Origin: Qaidamihabitans albus
Lineage (GTDB): Bacteria; Actinomycetota; Actinomycetes; Mycobacteriales; Pseudonocardiaceae
NCBI RefSeq assembly: GCF_016464705.1
Contig: NZ_JAEHOB010000004.1
Coordinates: 310,001-374,000, forward strand
Direction of reading: 5' to 3'
Length of the DNA: 64,000 bases
Shown here: one piece after another, positions 8,475 through 16,940 of the stretch
Position numbering within the stretch: position 1 is the first letter of the stretch
Layout: each line of letters starts with the position of its first letter
The notes under the pieces: generated by a model
The model's input: only the letters and a program-made list of their open reading frames with translations
The model's database searches: none
Told to the model about the DNA's origin: nothing
Made by a program: the position numbers and the translations under genes

Positions 8475-9428
8475 TCAGTCCGGGACGAGGACGACCTTGC
8501 CGAAGGCGCGGCCGGACTCGCCCCAGGCATGGGCCTCGGCTGCCGCGCTCATCGAGAAGACCCGGTCGACCTTGGGCCGCAGCACGCCACGCCGCACCAT
8601 GTCCGCCACCGCCGCCATGCCTGTCCGGTCGGCGTCCGCGAGCATGCCGACCACCCGGACGCTGTGCTGCCGGGCCTCGTCCACCAGGACCGCGCGTCCG
8701 GTGGGCATGATGGTGACGAGCGCGCCGCCCGGGCGGAGCACGGTGAGCGAGCGGGTCGTGACGTCACCACCGACCGTGTCGAGCACGACGTCCACGTCCG
8801 ACAGCTCGGCCTCGAAGGCGGTCGAGCGGTGGTCGAGGAGGTCATAGGCGCCGAGCTCGCGAAGGTAGTCGTGCTTCGGTGCGCTCGCGGTGCCGATGAC
8901 CACCGCCCTGCGGTCCCTGGCGATCTGCACCGCGAGGTGACCGACGCCGCCACCGGCGCCGTGGACGAGCACCCGCTGCCCGGGCCGGATCCCCGCGCGC
9001 TCGACCAGTGCCTGCCACGCGGTGAGCGCGGCGAGTGGGAGTGCTCCGGCCCGCACATGGTCGAGCTCGGTGGGCTTGTGCACGAGTGCCCGGGCCGGGG
9101 CGAGCACGAACTCGGCGTGCGCGCCGTGGCCACAGGGGTAGGGCAACATCCCGAACACCTCGTCGCCGGGACGGAAGTCGGCGACCCCGAAGCCGATCTC
9201 CTCGACGACACCGGACACGTCCCACCCGAGCACGAAGGGCGGGGGACCGAGAAAGACCCGTCGCGACCGGTGCTTCCAGTCCGTCGGGTTGAGGCCGGCG
9301 GCGCGGACCCGCACGAGGACCTGGTTGGGCGGGACCCGCGGACGAGGGACTTCGACCTGACGAAGGACCTCGGGACCACCGAGGACGTCCTGGCTGATCG
9401 CCAGCATCGTCCCACCCGTCCCCGTCAC
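8475..9428 (-). CDS. zinc-independent MDR / NADPH:quinone oxidoreductase-like protein
   Basis: About 317 residues of the medium-chain dehydrogenase superfamily, quinone oxidoreductase branch. The GroES-like domain contains AAGLNPTDWKHRS and GWDVSGVVEEIG, followed by PLAALTAWQAL and the nucleotide-binding LVHGAGGGVGHLAVQIA. The structural-zinc cysteine lobe is absent. It would use NADPH to reduce an enone or quinone. The GTG at 9428 overlaps the stop of the acyl-CoA synthetase gene (GTGA) and follows a GGAG, which supports this start over the ATG at 9407. It is co-transcribed with the rest of the operon. Confidence 0.83.
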   Translation of the reverse strand: MTGTGGTMLAISQDVLGGPEVLRQVEVPRPRVPPNQVLVRVRAAGLNPTDWKHRSRRVFLGPPPFVLGWDVSGVVEEIGFGVADFRPGDEVFGMLPYPCGHGAHAEFVLAPARALVHKPTELDHVRAGALPLAALTAWQALVERAGIRPGQRVLVHGAGGGVGHLAVQIARDRRAVVIGTASAPKHDYLRELGAYDLLDHRSTAFEAELSDVDVVLDTVGGDVTTRSLTVLRPGGALVTIMPTGRAVLVDEARQHSVRVVGMLADADRTGMAAVADMVRRGVLRPKVDRVFSMSAAAEAHAWGESGRAFGKVVLVPD

Positions 9429-10963
9429 GACGGGATCTCCGCGTCCCGGCGAAGCCGCTCGCGCAGGACGTGCTTCACGATCTTGCCCGAGAGGTTGCGG
9501 GGCACCTCCCCGAGAACGAGACGGTGCGGCGCCTTGTAGTCGGCGATGAGCGCCGACACGTGCGCCCGCAGATCCTCCAACGTGATCACCCACCCCTCGC
9601 ACGGCGTCACGACGGCCACCACGCTCTCTCCGTAGACCGGGTGGGGCGCCCCGACGACCGCGCAGTCCGCCACGCCGGGGTGGGACGCCAGCGCGTTCTC
9701 GACCTCGACCGAATACACGTTCATGCCACCGGTGATGATCATGTCCTTCATGCGGTCGACGAGCGTGACGCAGCCGTCGTCGGCGATGCGCGCCACGTCG
9801 CCGGTGTGCAACCACCCGTCGCGCAGCGCTTCCGCGGTCGCCTTCGGGTCGCTCCAGTAGCCCTTCATCATGGACTCCCCGCGCAGCACCACCTCGCCGG
9901 TGCCGCCTGCCGCGACGTCCCGCCCCTCGCTGTCCACGACCCGTGCCTCGGTGTTGAGGATGGGCCACCCGTTGGCATTCGGGCGCCGTGCGATGTGGTC
10001 GGGTCCGATCCCGATGCCACCCGGGCCCGCCTCGGTCGGTCCGCAGAGGTTGAAGAGCCGCACGCCCGGTGCCGCCTCCCGGAGCCGCTCGATCGTCGAC
10101 GGCGGCATCGGTGCGGCGCCGAACAGTCCGAGACGCCAGGCCGACAGGTCCCGGCTGCGGAAATCCGGGTGGTCGAGGAGCATCTGGTACATCGTGGGGA
10201 CGCCGAAGAAGGTCGTGATCCGCTCCGACTCCATGGCGTCCAGAACGGCGGCCGCGTCGAACTTCTCGAGGAGCACGTGCGTGGCCCCCACCGCCGTGCC
10301 CCCGTGCAGGAGCAGGTTGAGACCCGCGGAGTGGTAGAGCGGAGCGACTTCCAGGATCCGTTCCCCATCCGCCATCCCGACGGTCATGCTCACGTTGAGC
10401 CCTGCCCAGATCACGCGGTGGTGGTCGAGAAGGACACCTTTGGGACGGCCCGTGGTACCCGAGGTGTAGAGGATCTCGGCGTCGTCCGACTCAGAGGTCG
10501 ACGTCGCCGGTGAGTGGTCCGGGGCGTCGGCCATGAGGCTCCTGAGGTCGTCGGGACCACCCTGCCCCGGGCCGAGCGCGAGGTGGATCCTCGGCGGCGC
10601 GGCGGCCGCGTCCCGTGCCGCGTCCGCGACCGCCGCGAGACCCGGGTGAAAGACGAAGCCCGTCGCGCCGCTGTCGTCGAGCAGCCAGGTGACCTCCGGT
10701 GCCGCCATCCGGGGGTTGACGGGGACGACGAGGAGGCCGAGCTTCGCCGCGGCGTACAGGGCGACGACGAGGTCGTTGGAGTTCGTGCTCATGATCGCGA
10801 GGCGGTCACCCTTGACCATGCCGCGACCGTGCAGCACTGCCGCGGCACGGTTTACGTCACTGTCGAGCTCCGCCCAGGTGACCCGCCTGCCGTCGTGGAC
10901 GAGCGCGTCGCGGGTCGGAGCCCGGTGGGCTTGTCGGGCTACCAGCTGGCCGAGTGTCGGCAT
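9425..10963 (-). CDS. AMP-dependent acyl-CoA synthetase/ligase
   Basis: A 512-residue ANL-superfamily adenylating enzyme. It has the P-loop-like LYTSGTTGRPKGVLLDH, the LFGAAPMP and LCGPTEAG segments, WLHTGDVARIADDGC and the C-terminal catalytic lysine in LSGKIVKHVL. Such enzymes activate a carboxylic acid to its acyl-AMP and then its CoA thioester. Here it probably activates an intermediate of the catabolic operon for further breakdown. The ATG follows a GGAG at 5 bases. The stop overlaps the start of the next gene. The acyl chain is not predictable from sequence. Confidence 0.87.
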   Translation of the reverse strand: MPTLGQLVARQAHRAPTRDALVHDGRRVTWAELDSDVNRAAAVLHGRGMVKGDRLAIMSTNSNDLVVALYAAAKLGLLVVPVNPRMAAPEVTWLLDDSGATGFVFHPGLAAVADAARDAAAAPPRIHLALGPGQGGPDDLRSLMADAPDHSPATSTSESDDAEILYTSGTTGRPKGVLLDHHRVIWAGLNVSMTVGMADGERILEVAPLYHSAGLNLLLHGGTAVGATHVLLEKFDAAAVLDAMESERITTFFGVPTMYQMLLDHPDFRSRDLSAWRLGLFGAAPMPPSTIERLREAAPGVRLFNLCGPTEAGPGGIGIGPDHIARRPNANGWPILNTEARVVDSEGRDVAAGGTGEVVLRGESMMKGYWSDPKATAEALRDGWLHTGDVARIADDGCVTLVDRMKDMIITGGMNVYSVEVENALASHPGVADCAVVGAPHPVYGESVVAVVTPCEGWVITLEDLRAHVSALIADYKAPHRLVLGEVPRNLSGKIVKHVLRERLRRDAEIPS

Positions 10964-11024
10964 GGGCTCTCCTGGCGAAGTGGGTCGAGGGCGGGGGCGG
11001 AACTCGTGTGGACCGGCTCGTCGG

Positions 11025-11873
11025 TCAGCCGCGGTGGCGCCGGACGAACTCGGCGAACGACGTGGCGGCCCTGCCCGCGATCTGTGCGACCTCCGTGGTC
11101 ACGCGGTCCTCGGCGCCGCTCGCGGTCAGCACGTCCGCCCCGACGAGCGCATCGACGAACGGCCGGGGGAGACCTGCCTCGGTGAGTTGTACGGTGCGCT
11201 CGGCCGCGGTGACCGGCCGGTAGCGGACGGGGAGACCCCACTCGGCGGCGATGGTGGCTGCCATGTCGTCGTAGGCCAGCGCCTCCGGTCCGGTGAGCAC
11301 GTGTTCGCGGTTGTCGTGGTCGGCGCGTGTCAGCAGCTCAGCCGCGACCGCGGCCACGTCCGCCGCGTCGATCCAGCCCGTCCGGCCGTCACCGGCGGCC
11401 GCGACGATCTCGTGACGCTCGCGGACGGCGACGGCGGTCGGGTGCGTGCCCACGAAGTTCTGCATGAAGCCCGAAGCCAGCAGGACCGACCACTCCGGCA
11501 GCTGCTGAACGGTGAGCCGTACGGCGTGCAGGCCCCGTGCTCGCAGCGGGAAGGCGGAGGAGTTGAGCAGCACCGTCCTCCTGACCCCGGCGTCTCGGGC
11601 CCTGCGGAGGAATCCGTCGACGACGTTCACGGGGTCGGCGTCCAGCGGCGGTGGCAGGAGGTAGATGCTGTCGACCTCGCGCAGCGCGTCATCGTGCGTC
11701 GCGGGGTCAGCCCAGTCGAACCGGAGATGCCGCACCCCGGGGGTGAGTGGCTCCCTTGGATGGTTCCGGCTCGCGACGATCACGTACACGCCGCGCCGGT
11801 GCAGAAGGTCCGTGACGACGCGCCCGGTCTGCCCGGTACCGCCCGTGACGAGCACTGTCCCGATCGCGCTCAT
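11025..11873 (-). CDS. NmrA-like / atypical SDR NAD(P)-binding protein
   Basis: About 282 residues with the glycine-rich motif VLVTGGTGQTGRVV at the N-terminus and an atypical-SDR body (ASRNHP, FDWADPATHDDAL, a VLLNSSAF strand and a GWIDAADVAAVAAELL segment). It lacks the YxxxK catalytic pair of classical SDRs, as is usual for NmrA/HSCARG-type proteins that act as redox sensors or reductases. Its ATG overlaps the stop of the upstream hydrolase gene (ATGA), so it belongs to the operon. Whether it is an enzyme or a sensor is unclear. Confidence 0.78.
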   Translation of the reverse strand: MSAIGTVLVTGGTGQTGRVVTDLLHRRGVYVIVASRNHPREPLTPGVRHLRFDWADPATHDDALREVDSIYLLPPPLDADPVNVVDGFLRRARDAGVRRTVLLNSSAFPLRARGLHAVRLTVQQLPEWSVLLASGFMQNFVGTHPTAVAVRERHEIVAAAGDGRTGWIDAADVAAVAAELLTRADHDNREHVLTGPEALAYDDMAATIAAEWGLPVRYRPVTAAERTVQLTEAGLPRPFVDALVGADVLTASGAEDRVTTEVAQIAGRAATSFAEFVRRHRG

Positions 11874-13588
11874 CGTGCGACTTCTCGGTCTGCGGGCCCA
11901 GTCGCCGCCGTGGTTTGCGTGGGGTTCCAGTAGTCGCGGAAACGCACGATCCGGCCGTCCCGCTCCTCGATGATCCAGACGTACTGAACGTCGTAGGGCG
12001 CACCGGATTCGACCGCCGTGCCGTGCAGCGCGACCTCGGCCACGATCGAGTGCGGGTCGGTCAGGTGGTGCACGACGAGACTCGGGAACGATTCGATCCT
12101 GACCGCGGCACCGATCGCCATCACGTAGTCGCGCACGGACGCGGGGTCGTCCAGCCGACGGGGCCGACCGGGCGGTGCGTAGGGGAACTCGATCACGGCG
12201 TCCTCGGCGAAGAGATCGACGTAGCCGTCGAGGTCCATGGCGGCAAGGAGCTCGATCGACCGCAGCAGGACCGCGTGCGCGGGGCTGCTGGTCTTCTGGT
12301 CTGCGGCGAACACCTCGGTCAGCCAGTCGAGCATGCGTCCGATGGCCAGCCGCTGGGCGCCGACGTGACAGTGGGCATCGGCTCCCTCGGCGCCGGTGAA
12401 GGTCATAAGCGTGGCGGGTGCCGACAGGTGGGCCATCAGCTGGCGAGGCTGCGACAGGGCGGCTTCGTCGCCGGCGAAGAACAGGTCGCTGTCCGCCTCG
12501 CAGACCAGGACCGGGCAGGTGATCCGTTCGGCCACGCCGTCGAGCAGGTGGTACTGCGCGTAGGTCCGCACGAACTCGGCGGGGTCGGATGCGCCCATGA
12601 CCCACAGCCCGTGATCGAGCGCCCACCGCAGGGTGGGCTGCTCCGCAGCCGCCGCCTCGACCTCGGCACTAAAGGCGGGATCGTGCCAGCGCGCTTCCAT
12701 CTCGGCGCGGGTCTGGCCGAGGAGAGCCTCGACCGCGCCGAGGGCGTCGTACACACCGTCGTTGCACACGACGGCCGCGATGCGGGGCTCGAACGCGGCG
12801 GCACGAGGGGCCAGCACGCCTCCCAGGCTCACGCCCAGGAGCGCGATGCGGTCGGCGTCGACGATGTCGCCGTGCTCGGCGAGGAGCAAGTCGAGGACGG
12901 GCCCCACGACGTTCTCCCAGTCCGGACGGAACGTCAGTCCGTGGTCGTGCACGGCGGAAGGCTGCCCCGGGCCGTCGAAGGCGAGCACGTGGAAGCCACG
13001 TTCGGCGGCGGCCTCGGCCCCGAAGAAGTGCATCTCCTCCGCACTGCCGTCGAAGCCGTTGTGCATGACGATCGTCGGGCGCTTCTCGTCGGAGCCCGTC
13101 GCCGCCCGGTAGAGGTAGCCGCGCAGAGTCCGACCCTCGTAGGGGATCCGAACCGGCGAGATGCTCGACACCCCGGCGTCCTCGAAAGGACGCGGGATGG
13201 CGATCGCCGCCTCGAAGCACCGCACGCCGAGGCGGTACGCGTGCGACACCCGCGGATCGCGCGGGTTGGCGTGCAGGAAGAAGTCGGCGTTGCGGTAGTA
13301 GTTCGCGGCACGCAGGAAGCCCTCACGCGCACTCACGATCCGGCCCCGGGCGGTGTCCTGACGGGCGCCCTCCGCAATCCGATCGGCCGTCCGCAGCCAC
13401 GCGTCGTACCAGCTGTCGTGGTTACCCGCGGTGATGCTCGCCGACGTGGCCAGCACCTCACCGACTTCCGAGCCACCGAAAGACGAGTGGCCCAGCATGC
13501 GCATGGTCTCGAACCAGTACTGGGGGTGGTCTGCAAAGAGCAGTGGAGCGACTGAAGTCACGTCGGAACGGTACCGTATCGTCGTCAC
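11870..13588 (-). CDS. FrsA/DHPON-hydrolase-like alpha/beta hydrolase fused to a SnoaL-like domain
   Basis: About 572 residues with two domains. The first ~420 are an alpha/beta hydrolase with the helical N-terminal region (FLRAANYYRNADFFL) typical of FrsA and 2,6-dihydroxypseudooxynicotine hydrolase relatives. The nucleophile is in GVSLGG, the acid probably in EADSDLFF and the His in GADAHCHVG. The last ~130 residues form an NTF2/SnoaL-like fold (LAAMDLDGYVDLFAEDAVIEF, VRFRDYWNP). The GTG at 13588 overlaps the permease stop (GTGA). A related C-C hydrolase acts in nicotine catabolism, so cleavage of a ketone or ester side chain is plausible. An operator-like site overlaps the first codons. 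Confidence 0.75.
   Translation of the reverse strand: MTTIRYRSDVTSVAPLLFADHPQYWFETMRMLGHSSFGGSEVGEVLATSASITAGNHDSWYDAWLRTADRIAEGARQDTARGRIVSAREGFLRAANYYRNADFFLHANPRDPRVSHAYRLGVRCFEAAIAIPRPFEDAGVSSISPVRIPYEGRTLRGYLYRAATGSDEKRPTIVMHNGFDGSAEEMHFFGAEAAAERGFHVLAFDGPGQPSAVHDHGLTFRPDWENVVGPVLDLLLAEHGDIVDADRIALLGVSLGGVLAPRAAAFEPRIAAVVCNDGVYDALGAVEALLGQTRAEMEARWHDPAFSAEVEAAAAEQPTLRWALDHGLWVMGASDPAEFVRTYAQYHLLDGVAERITCPVLVCEADSDLFFAGDEAALSQPRQLMAHLSAPATLMTFTGAEGADAHCHVGAQRLAIGRMLDWLTEVFAADQKTSSPAHAVLLRSIELLAAMDLDGYVDLFAEDAVIEFPYAPPGRPRRLDDPASVRDYVMAIGAAVRIESFPSLVVHHLTDPHSIVAEVALHGTAVESGAPYDVQYVWIIEERDGRIVRFRDYWNPTQTTAATGPADREVAR
13562..13588. promoter_or_regulatory. operator-like site at the start of the hydrolase gene
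   Basis: The sequence contains the 10-bp palindrome ACGGTACCGT flanked by GACGAT and GGAA. On the minus strand it reads GACGATACGGTACCGTTCCG, almost the same as the two sites in the TetR/operon intergenic region. It covers the first codons of the hydrolase gene. It may be an auxiliary TetR-binding site or internal promoter operator, or simply reuse of the motif. Binding is inferred from similarity only. Confidence 0.45.
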
Positions 13589-15009
13589 GTTCGCAACGCC
13601 CCTTCGTCGGCACGGCCAGGGTGGAACCAGCCGTAGACGGCGACCAGGACGGGCACCAGGGGCATCCACGACACCACCGGGTGCTCGCTGCCGGTGATGG
13701 TCGAGTAGTTGCGCGCGATCGCCGCCAGCACGGCGACCAAACCCACGGCGGCGAGGACCGGCGCGACGATGGTCTGCCACGGCCCCTCGGTCACCTGGCG
13801 GCGCAACCGCGCGACGACCACGCTGACGCAGCAGCCGAGCATGAGCGTCACCAGCGAGATGGACGTGATCCCGGAGACCGCCGGGAACAGGTTGGTGAGC
13901 GGATCCGCTCCCAGTGCCGCGAACACGGCCAGGACACCTGCCGTAAGCGCGATCTGGACCGCGGTGCCGATCACCGGGGTGCCGTGTCGCGTGTGCACCC
14001 GCGCGAGGACGTCGGGCAGGCGCCCGGCGCGCCCCATAGCGAACAGGTAGCGGCTGCCCATGTTGTGCAGCGCGATCGCCGCTCCCAGGAAGCTGAGGGC
14101 CACCATCACGCTCAGCACCGGGCCGGTCCATTCGCCGAGGTAGGTCCCTGCCGTGGCCGGAACGAGCGCGCCGGCGTCCGCGCCCGCGACCGCGACGACG
14201 TCGCTGTGGGCGGCCTTGAGGGTCCAGGTCCCCATCGCGAACACGACGAGCAGCAGTCCCAATGCTCCGAACGTTGCCCTGCGAATGCTCTTGCGCGGGG
14301 CCTGTGCCTCCTCGCCGTACACGGCGGTGGCCTCGTAACCACCGAAGCAGACAAGGCAGAACACCAACGTCAGAGCGGCGGCGCCCGAGAAAGGGTCGTT
14401 CGGAGCAAGCCCTTCGGGGGACCAGGCGGATGCCGGGCGCTGGACCAGGACGGCTGCGAACAGCGCGACGACGATGGCGAACTGCGCAGTACAAAGCAGG
14501 GCCGTCACCCACTGGGCGATGTCGAGCCCGCGGACGCCGAGGACCGCGACGACACACAGGGCGATTGCCGACAGGACGAACCACGGGGGTGAGGAGCCGA
14601 AGTACGAGGTCAGCGTCAGCTCGGCGAAGTACCCCGTGGCCGCGACCATCGCCGTCGACGCGAGCCCATAGGCGAGCGCGGCGACGAATGCGGCGGCGGA
14701 GCCAAGCCTCCGTCCGAGCCCGAACGTCACGAATGCCGCGAACGCGCTCGGCTCGACGACATACCGAGACAGCACCAGGAAGCCGACCGCGAAGAGCGCC
14801 AGGAGCCCACCGATGACGACCAGGTAGCCGACGGTCTCGGCGCCCGCACCGAGACCGATGCTGATGGAGATGTTGGAGCTCAGGGCGGTGAGCGGCGCCG
14901 TGGCCGCCACCACCAGGAAGATCATCCCGGTCGTGGTGACCGTTCCGCCCCGGAGGCGTGGAGCGTCAGCGGCGACGGGACTCTGGTCGGAAAGGGCATC
15001 ACTGGCCAT
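13585..15009 (-). CDS. APC-superfamily amino acid/amine permease
   Basis: About 474 residues, almost entirely hydrophobic, with roughly 12 predicted membrane segments. The first is GMIFLVVAATAPLTAL, followed by the conserved FGGYEATAVYGEEAQAP region characteristic of APC transporters. It probably imports the substrate of the operon, which argues for an amino acid, amine or similar nitrogenous compound. The ATG at 15009 lies inside the end of the upstream flavin-protein gene (11 bp overlap), and the stop overlaps the hydrolase start. Confidence 0.83.
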   Translation of the reverse strand: MASDALSDQSPVAADAPRLRGGTVTTTGMIFLVVAATAPLTALSSNISISIGLGAGAETVGYLVVIGGLLALFAVGFLVLSRYVVEPSAFAAFVTFGLGRRLGSAAAFVAALAYGLASTAMVAATGYFAELTLTSYFGSSPPWFVLSAIALCVVAVLGVRGLDIAQWVTALLCTAQFAIVVALFAAVLVQRPASAWSPEGLAPNDPFSGAAALTLVFCLVCFGGYEATAVYGEEAQAPRKSIRRATFGALGLLLVVFAMGTWTLKAAHSDVVAVAGADAGALVPATAGTYLGEWTGPVLSVMVALSFLGAAIALHNMGSRYLFAMGRAGRLPDVLARVHTRHGTPVIGTAVQIALTAGVLAVFAALGADPLTNLFPAVSGITSISLVTLMLGCCVSVVVARLRRQVTEGPWQTIVAPVLAAVGLVAVLAAIARNYSTITGSEHPVVSWMPLVPVLVAVYGWFHPGRADEGALRT

Positions 15010-15541
15010 GGCGGACTCCGGAGTCGTGGGTGGGACCGCTCGGCCGGCCCGAGAAGTCGGCCGAGTGCCAGCGCCGCGGCCGGATGAAGAACAGCACCTG
15101 GTCGTCGGGGTCGTACCGGTCGACCGCCGCGTCCGCCCCTTCGGCACTGAGGTAGCGCCGAGCGATGGCTCGCCGGACGTTCAGAGGTGACGGGTGGACG
15201 ACCTCGACGACCTGGCCCTCGACGACGACGTACCGATAGGGCGGGGTCGCGTGCTGCACCGTGAGCGTGACGGCGCCGGCAGCGCGGACGAGCCCGGCCT
15301 TCCTGCTCGAGACCGAGGTGTTGACCACGACGTCGCCGCCAGGCTGGTAGGCGTACCAGAGCGGCACGCTCGCCGGAGGTCGCCCTGGGCCGGCGTCGAC
15401 GGACAGCACAACGACGTGCGCCTCGGACAGGAACCGTTCCCGCTCGGCACGGGAGAGGGGGCGGGGCGGGTGGAGTCCGTCCGACCGCGCCAGGCGGGCC
15501 TCGAGTGAACCGTCGTCCGCGACTTGGGGGATGGATGTCAT
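14999..15541 (-). CDS. pyridoxamine-5'-phosphate-oxidase-fold flavin/F420-binding protein
   Basis: About 180 residues with the split-barrel pattern: FLSEAHVVVLSV, ASVPLWYAYQPGGDVVV, TSVSSRKAGLVRAAG, and VTLTVQHATPPYRYVVVEGQV. Such proteins bind FMN or deazaflavin F420 and catalyse small redox steps. It is the first gene of the minus-strand operon, facing the TetR gene. The ATG at 15541 is preferred over the GTG at 15547 because AGGGAG sits 8 bases before it. The cofactor cannot be decided from sequence alone. Confidence 0.8.
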   Translation of the reverse strand: MTSIPQVADDGSLEARLARSDGLHPPRPLSRAERERFLSEAHVVVLSVDAGPGRPPASVPLWYAYQPGGDVVVNTSVSSRKAGLVRAAGAVTLTVQHATPPYRYVVVEGQVVEVVHPSPLNVRRAIARRYLSAEGADAAVDRYDPDDQVLFFIRPRRWHSADFSGRPSGPTHDSGVRHGQ

Positions 15542-15562
15542 CGGCACTTCTCCCTACGGAAA

Positions 15563-15586
15563 GGACGATACGGTTTCGTCCCGTTC
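15563..15586. promoter_or_regulatory. candidate TetR operator A (operon side)
   Basis: The 19-bp imperfect palindrome at 15563-15581 has arms GGACGA and TCGTCC around TACGGTT. It shares the core CGGTWYCGTYCCG with site B and with the site at 13562-13588. It lies in the divergent gap about 22 bp upstream of the flavin-protein start and overlaps the likely promoter of the minus-strand operon. Confidence 0.55.
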
Positions 15587-15602
15587 AGGCACCATAAACC
15601 GG

Positions 15603-15631
15603 CCGGTACCGTTCCGTCCATACGCTAGGCT
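15603..15631. promoter_or_regulatory. candidate TetR operator B with TetR gene -10 element
   Basis: Positions 15603-15619 contain CCGGTACCGTTCCGTCC, sharing its core with operator A. It is followed by a -10-like TAGGCT at 15626-15631, six bases before the TetR ATG, so the TetR transcript may be leaderless. An operator here would give autorepression. Confidence 0.5.
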
Positions 15632-15637
15632 GGTCGC

Positions 15638-16249
15638 ATGACTCAACGCGTGCCGTCCGGAGCGGCCGTTCTCAAGCCGGACGTCACCGCCGCGATCGTC
15701 ACGGCCGTCCTCGCCGAGCTCGTCGAACGCGGTTACGCCCGGTTGTCGATGGAGGGCGTCGCCAAGCGGGCGGGTACCAGCAAGAGCGCCCTGTACCGTC
15801 GCTGGCCCACCAAGCAGGACATGGTGCTTGCCGTCCTCGCCGACATCAGTGTGCCCATGGCCGACATTGTCGAGACCGGTGACCTCCGCCGGGACATGCG
15901 TGCCGCCGCGGAGTCGATGGCGGCCTGGCTCGGCGCGGAGCCCTACGCCAAGATCATCCCCGACCTGATTGCCGAGGCGCACCGGACACCCGCACTCGCC
16001 GAGGCCATCTCCGTATCGATAGCGGAGCCGCGGCGCGCTTACCTGCGCTCACTCCTGGAGCGGGCGATCGACCGGGGCGAGCTCCCAGCGGACACGGACA
16101 TGGAGTTGGCCCAGGACATCGTGGCCGCGCTCATCTACTGGCGCATGGTCGTGCGGCAGGCGCCGGTCGAGCCGCACTACCTCGACCATGTCACCGACAC
16201 CGCCCTGCATGCTCTCGGGGCCACCGGCACGGCAACGCGAGAAGCCTGA
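15638..16249 (+). CDS. TetR/AcrR-family transcriptional regulator
   Basis: A 203-residue repressor. The N-terminal HTH spans about residues 20-65, with GYARLSMEGVAKRAGTSKSA followed by LYRRWPTKQDMV, typical of the TetR_C_11 type. The ligand-binding domain that follows is helical. It is divergently oriented to the 12-gene operon and separated from it by about 96 bp that carry two operator-like palindromes. It is thus the probable substrate-responsive repressor of that operon and of itself. Confidence 0.88.
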   Translation: MTQRVPSGAAVLKPDVTAAIVTAVLAELVERGYARLSMEGVAKRAGTSKSALYRRWPTKQDMVLAVLADISVPMADIVETGDLRRDMRAAAESMAAWLGAEPYAKIIPDLIAEAHRTPALAEAISVSIAEPRRAYLRSLLERAIDRGELPADTDMELAQDIVAALIYWRMVVRQAPVEPHYLDHVTDTALHALGATGTATREA

Positions 16250-16308
16250 CCGGAGACCGCGGACGCCGGGCCGACGCAACCTCGCGCCTCTTGCTGTCGC
16301 GATGCAGC

Positions 16309-16416
16309 GCGGACGAGACGTTATGGCGCAACTTCCTGCCCGGTCTGGAGCAGCGCGGGCTCTGCGGAGTCAAGCTGGTGATCTTGGACCAGCATTCCGG
16401 GCTGGCCAATGCGTTG
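16309..16416 (+). pseudogene. IS256-family transposase remnant
   Basis: About 36 codons of one frame read ADETLWRNFLPGLEQRGL then CGVKLVILDQHSGL. This is the pattern of the catalytic core of IS256/mutator transposases (xxFWxxFLxxLxxRGLxGVxLVxSDxHxGL). No start, no further transposase sequence and no intact ends are visible, and the frame decays straight after. An inverted repeat follows at 16412-16449. It marks an old insertion just downstream of the TetR gene. Confidence 0.55.
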
Positions 16417-16449
16417 AGGTCCTCGACGTCAACGCCGAGGACCTCAACG
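16412..16449. repeat. 14-bp inverted repeat after transposase remnant
   Basis: Arms CGTTGAGGTCCTCG and CGAGGACCTCAACG are perfectly complementary around a 10-base spacer. It could act as a terminator or be part of a mobile-element end. No poly-T tract follows. Confidence 0.5.
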
Positions 16450-16625
16450 GAGCCGTCGTGCATTACCGTCGTTGCCCGTCCAAGGATGTCAAGCGTGAAC
16501 AGAGCTACCCAGGGCACCTGCCAACAGTTCAGCCCTGCATGCCGAAAACCGGCACGCAGCGCCCCGGCCTTGCCACGTTCGTCCGCGCAGCCACAGGCAA
16601 CTGGCCTACCGAGGGGACGGACGGG

Positions 16626-16940
16626 ATGGCTTCGGGGTTTCAGGTCAATCTGGCGGCCTTCGACAGCGCGAAAGAGGCGGTCGACGCTGCGTCACGCATT
16701 CCAGCGCATTGGCGACGGCGCTCGAGCACAACATCAGCTCGCTGCGCGAGCGGGAGGGGCTCTCCGGGATTTCGGGATCACCTGAATGTTTCAGGGCCTG
16801 CTCGGTGAGTTCGGCAGGGAATGGCTGGCCCAGATGGACCAGTTCGTCGTCGAGGAACGCGCTTTCGTCGAGTTTCTGAAAGGTATGTCGCAGCGGCTCC
16901 AGGACTCGCACAATCTCTACCTGGAGGCCGGTCGAATCAT
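16626..16940 (+). pseudogene. EspC-like type VII secretion substrate, frameshifted
   Basis: The sequence starts MASGFQVNLAAFDSAKEAVD after a GGACGGG ribosome-binding site. The homologous reading then moves to a second frame (HAFQRIGD), a third (ALEHNISSLREREGLSG) and back to the second (FGREWLAQMDQFVVEERAF). At least three indels and one in-frame stop break it. The pattern of a short helical protein beginning GFQV-L---D fits actinobacterial EspC/ESX-associated secretion targets. Several independent shifts in 300 bp argue for true decay rather than one sequencing error. It lies next to a transposase remnant. Confidence 0.6.
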
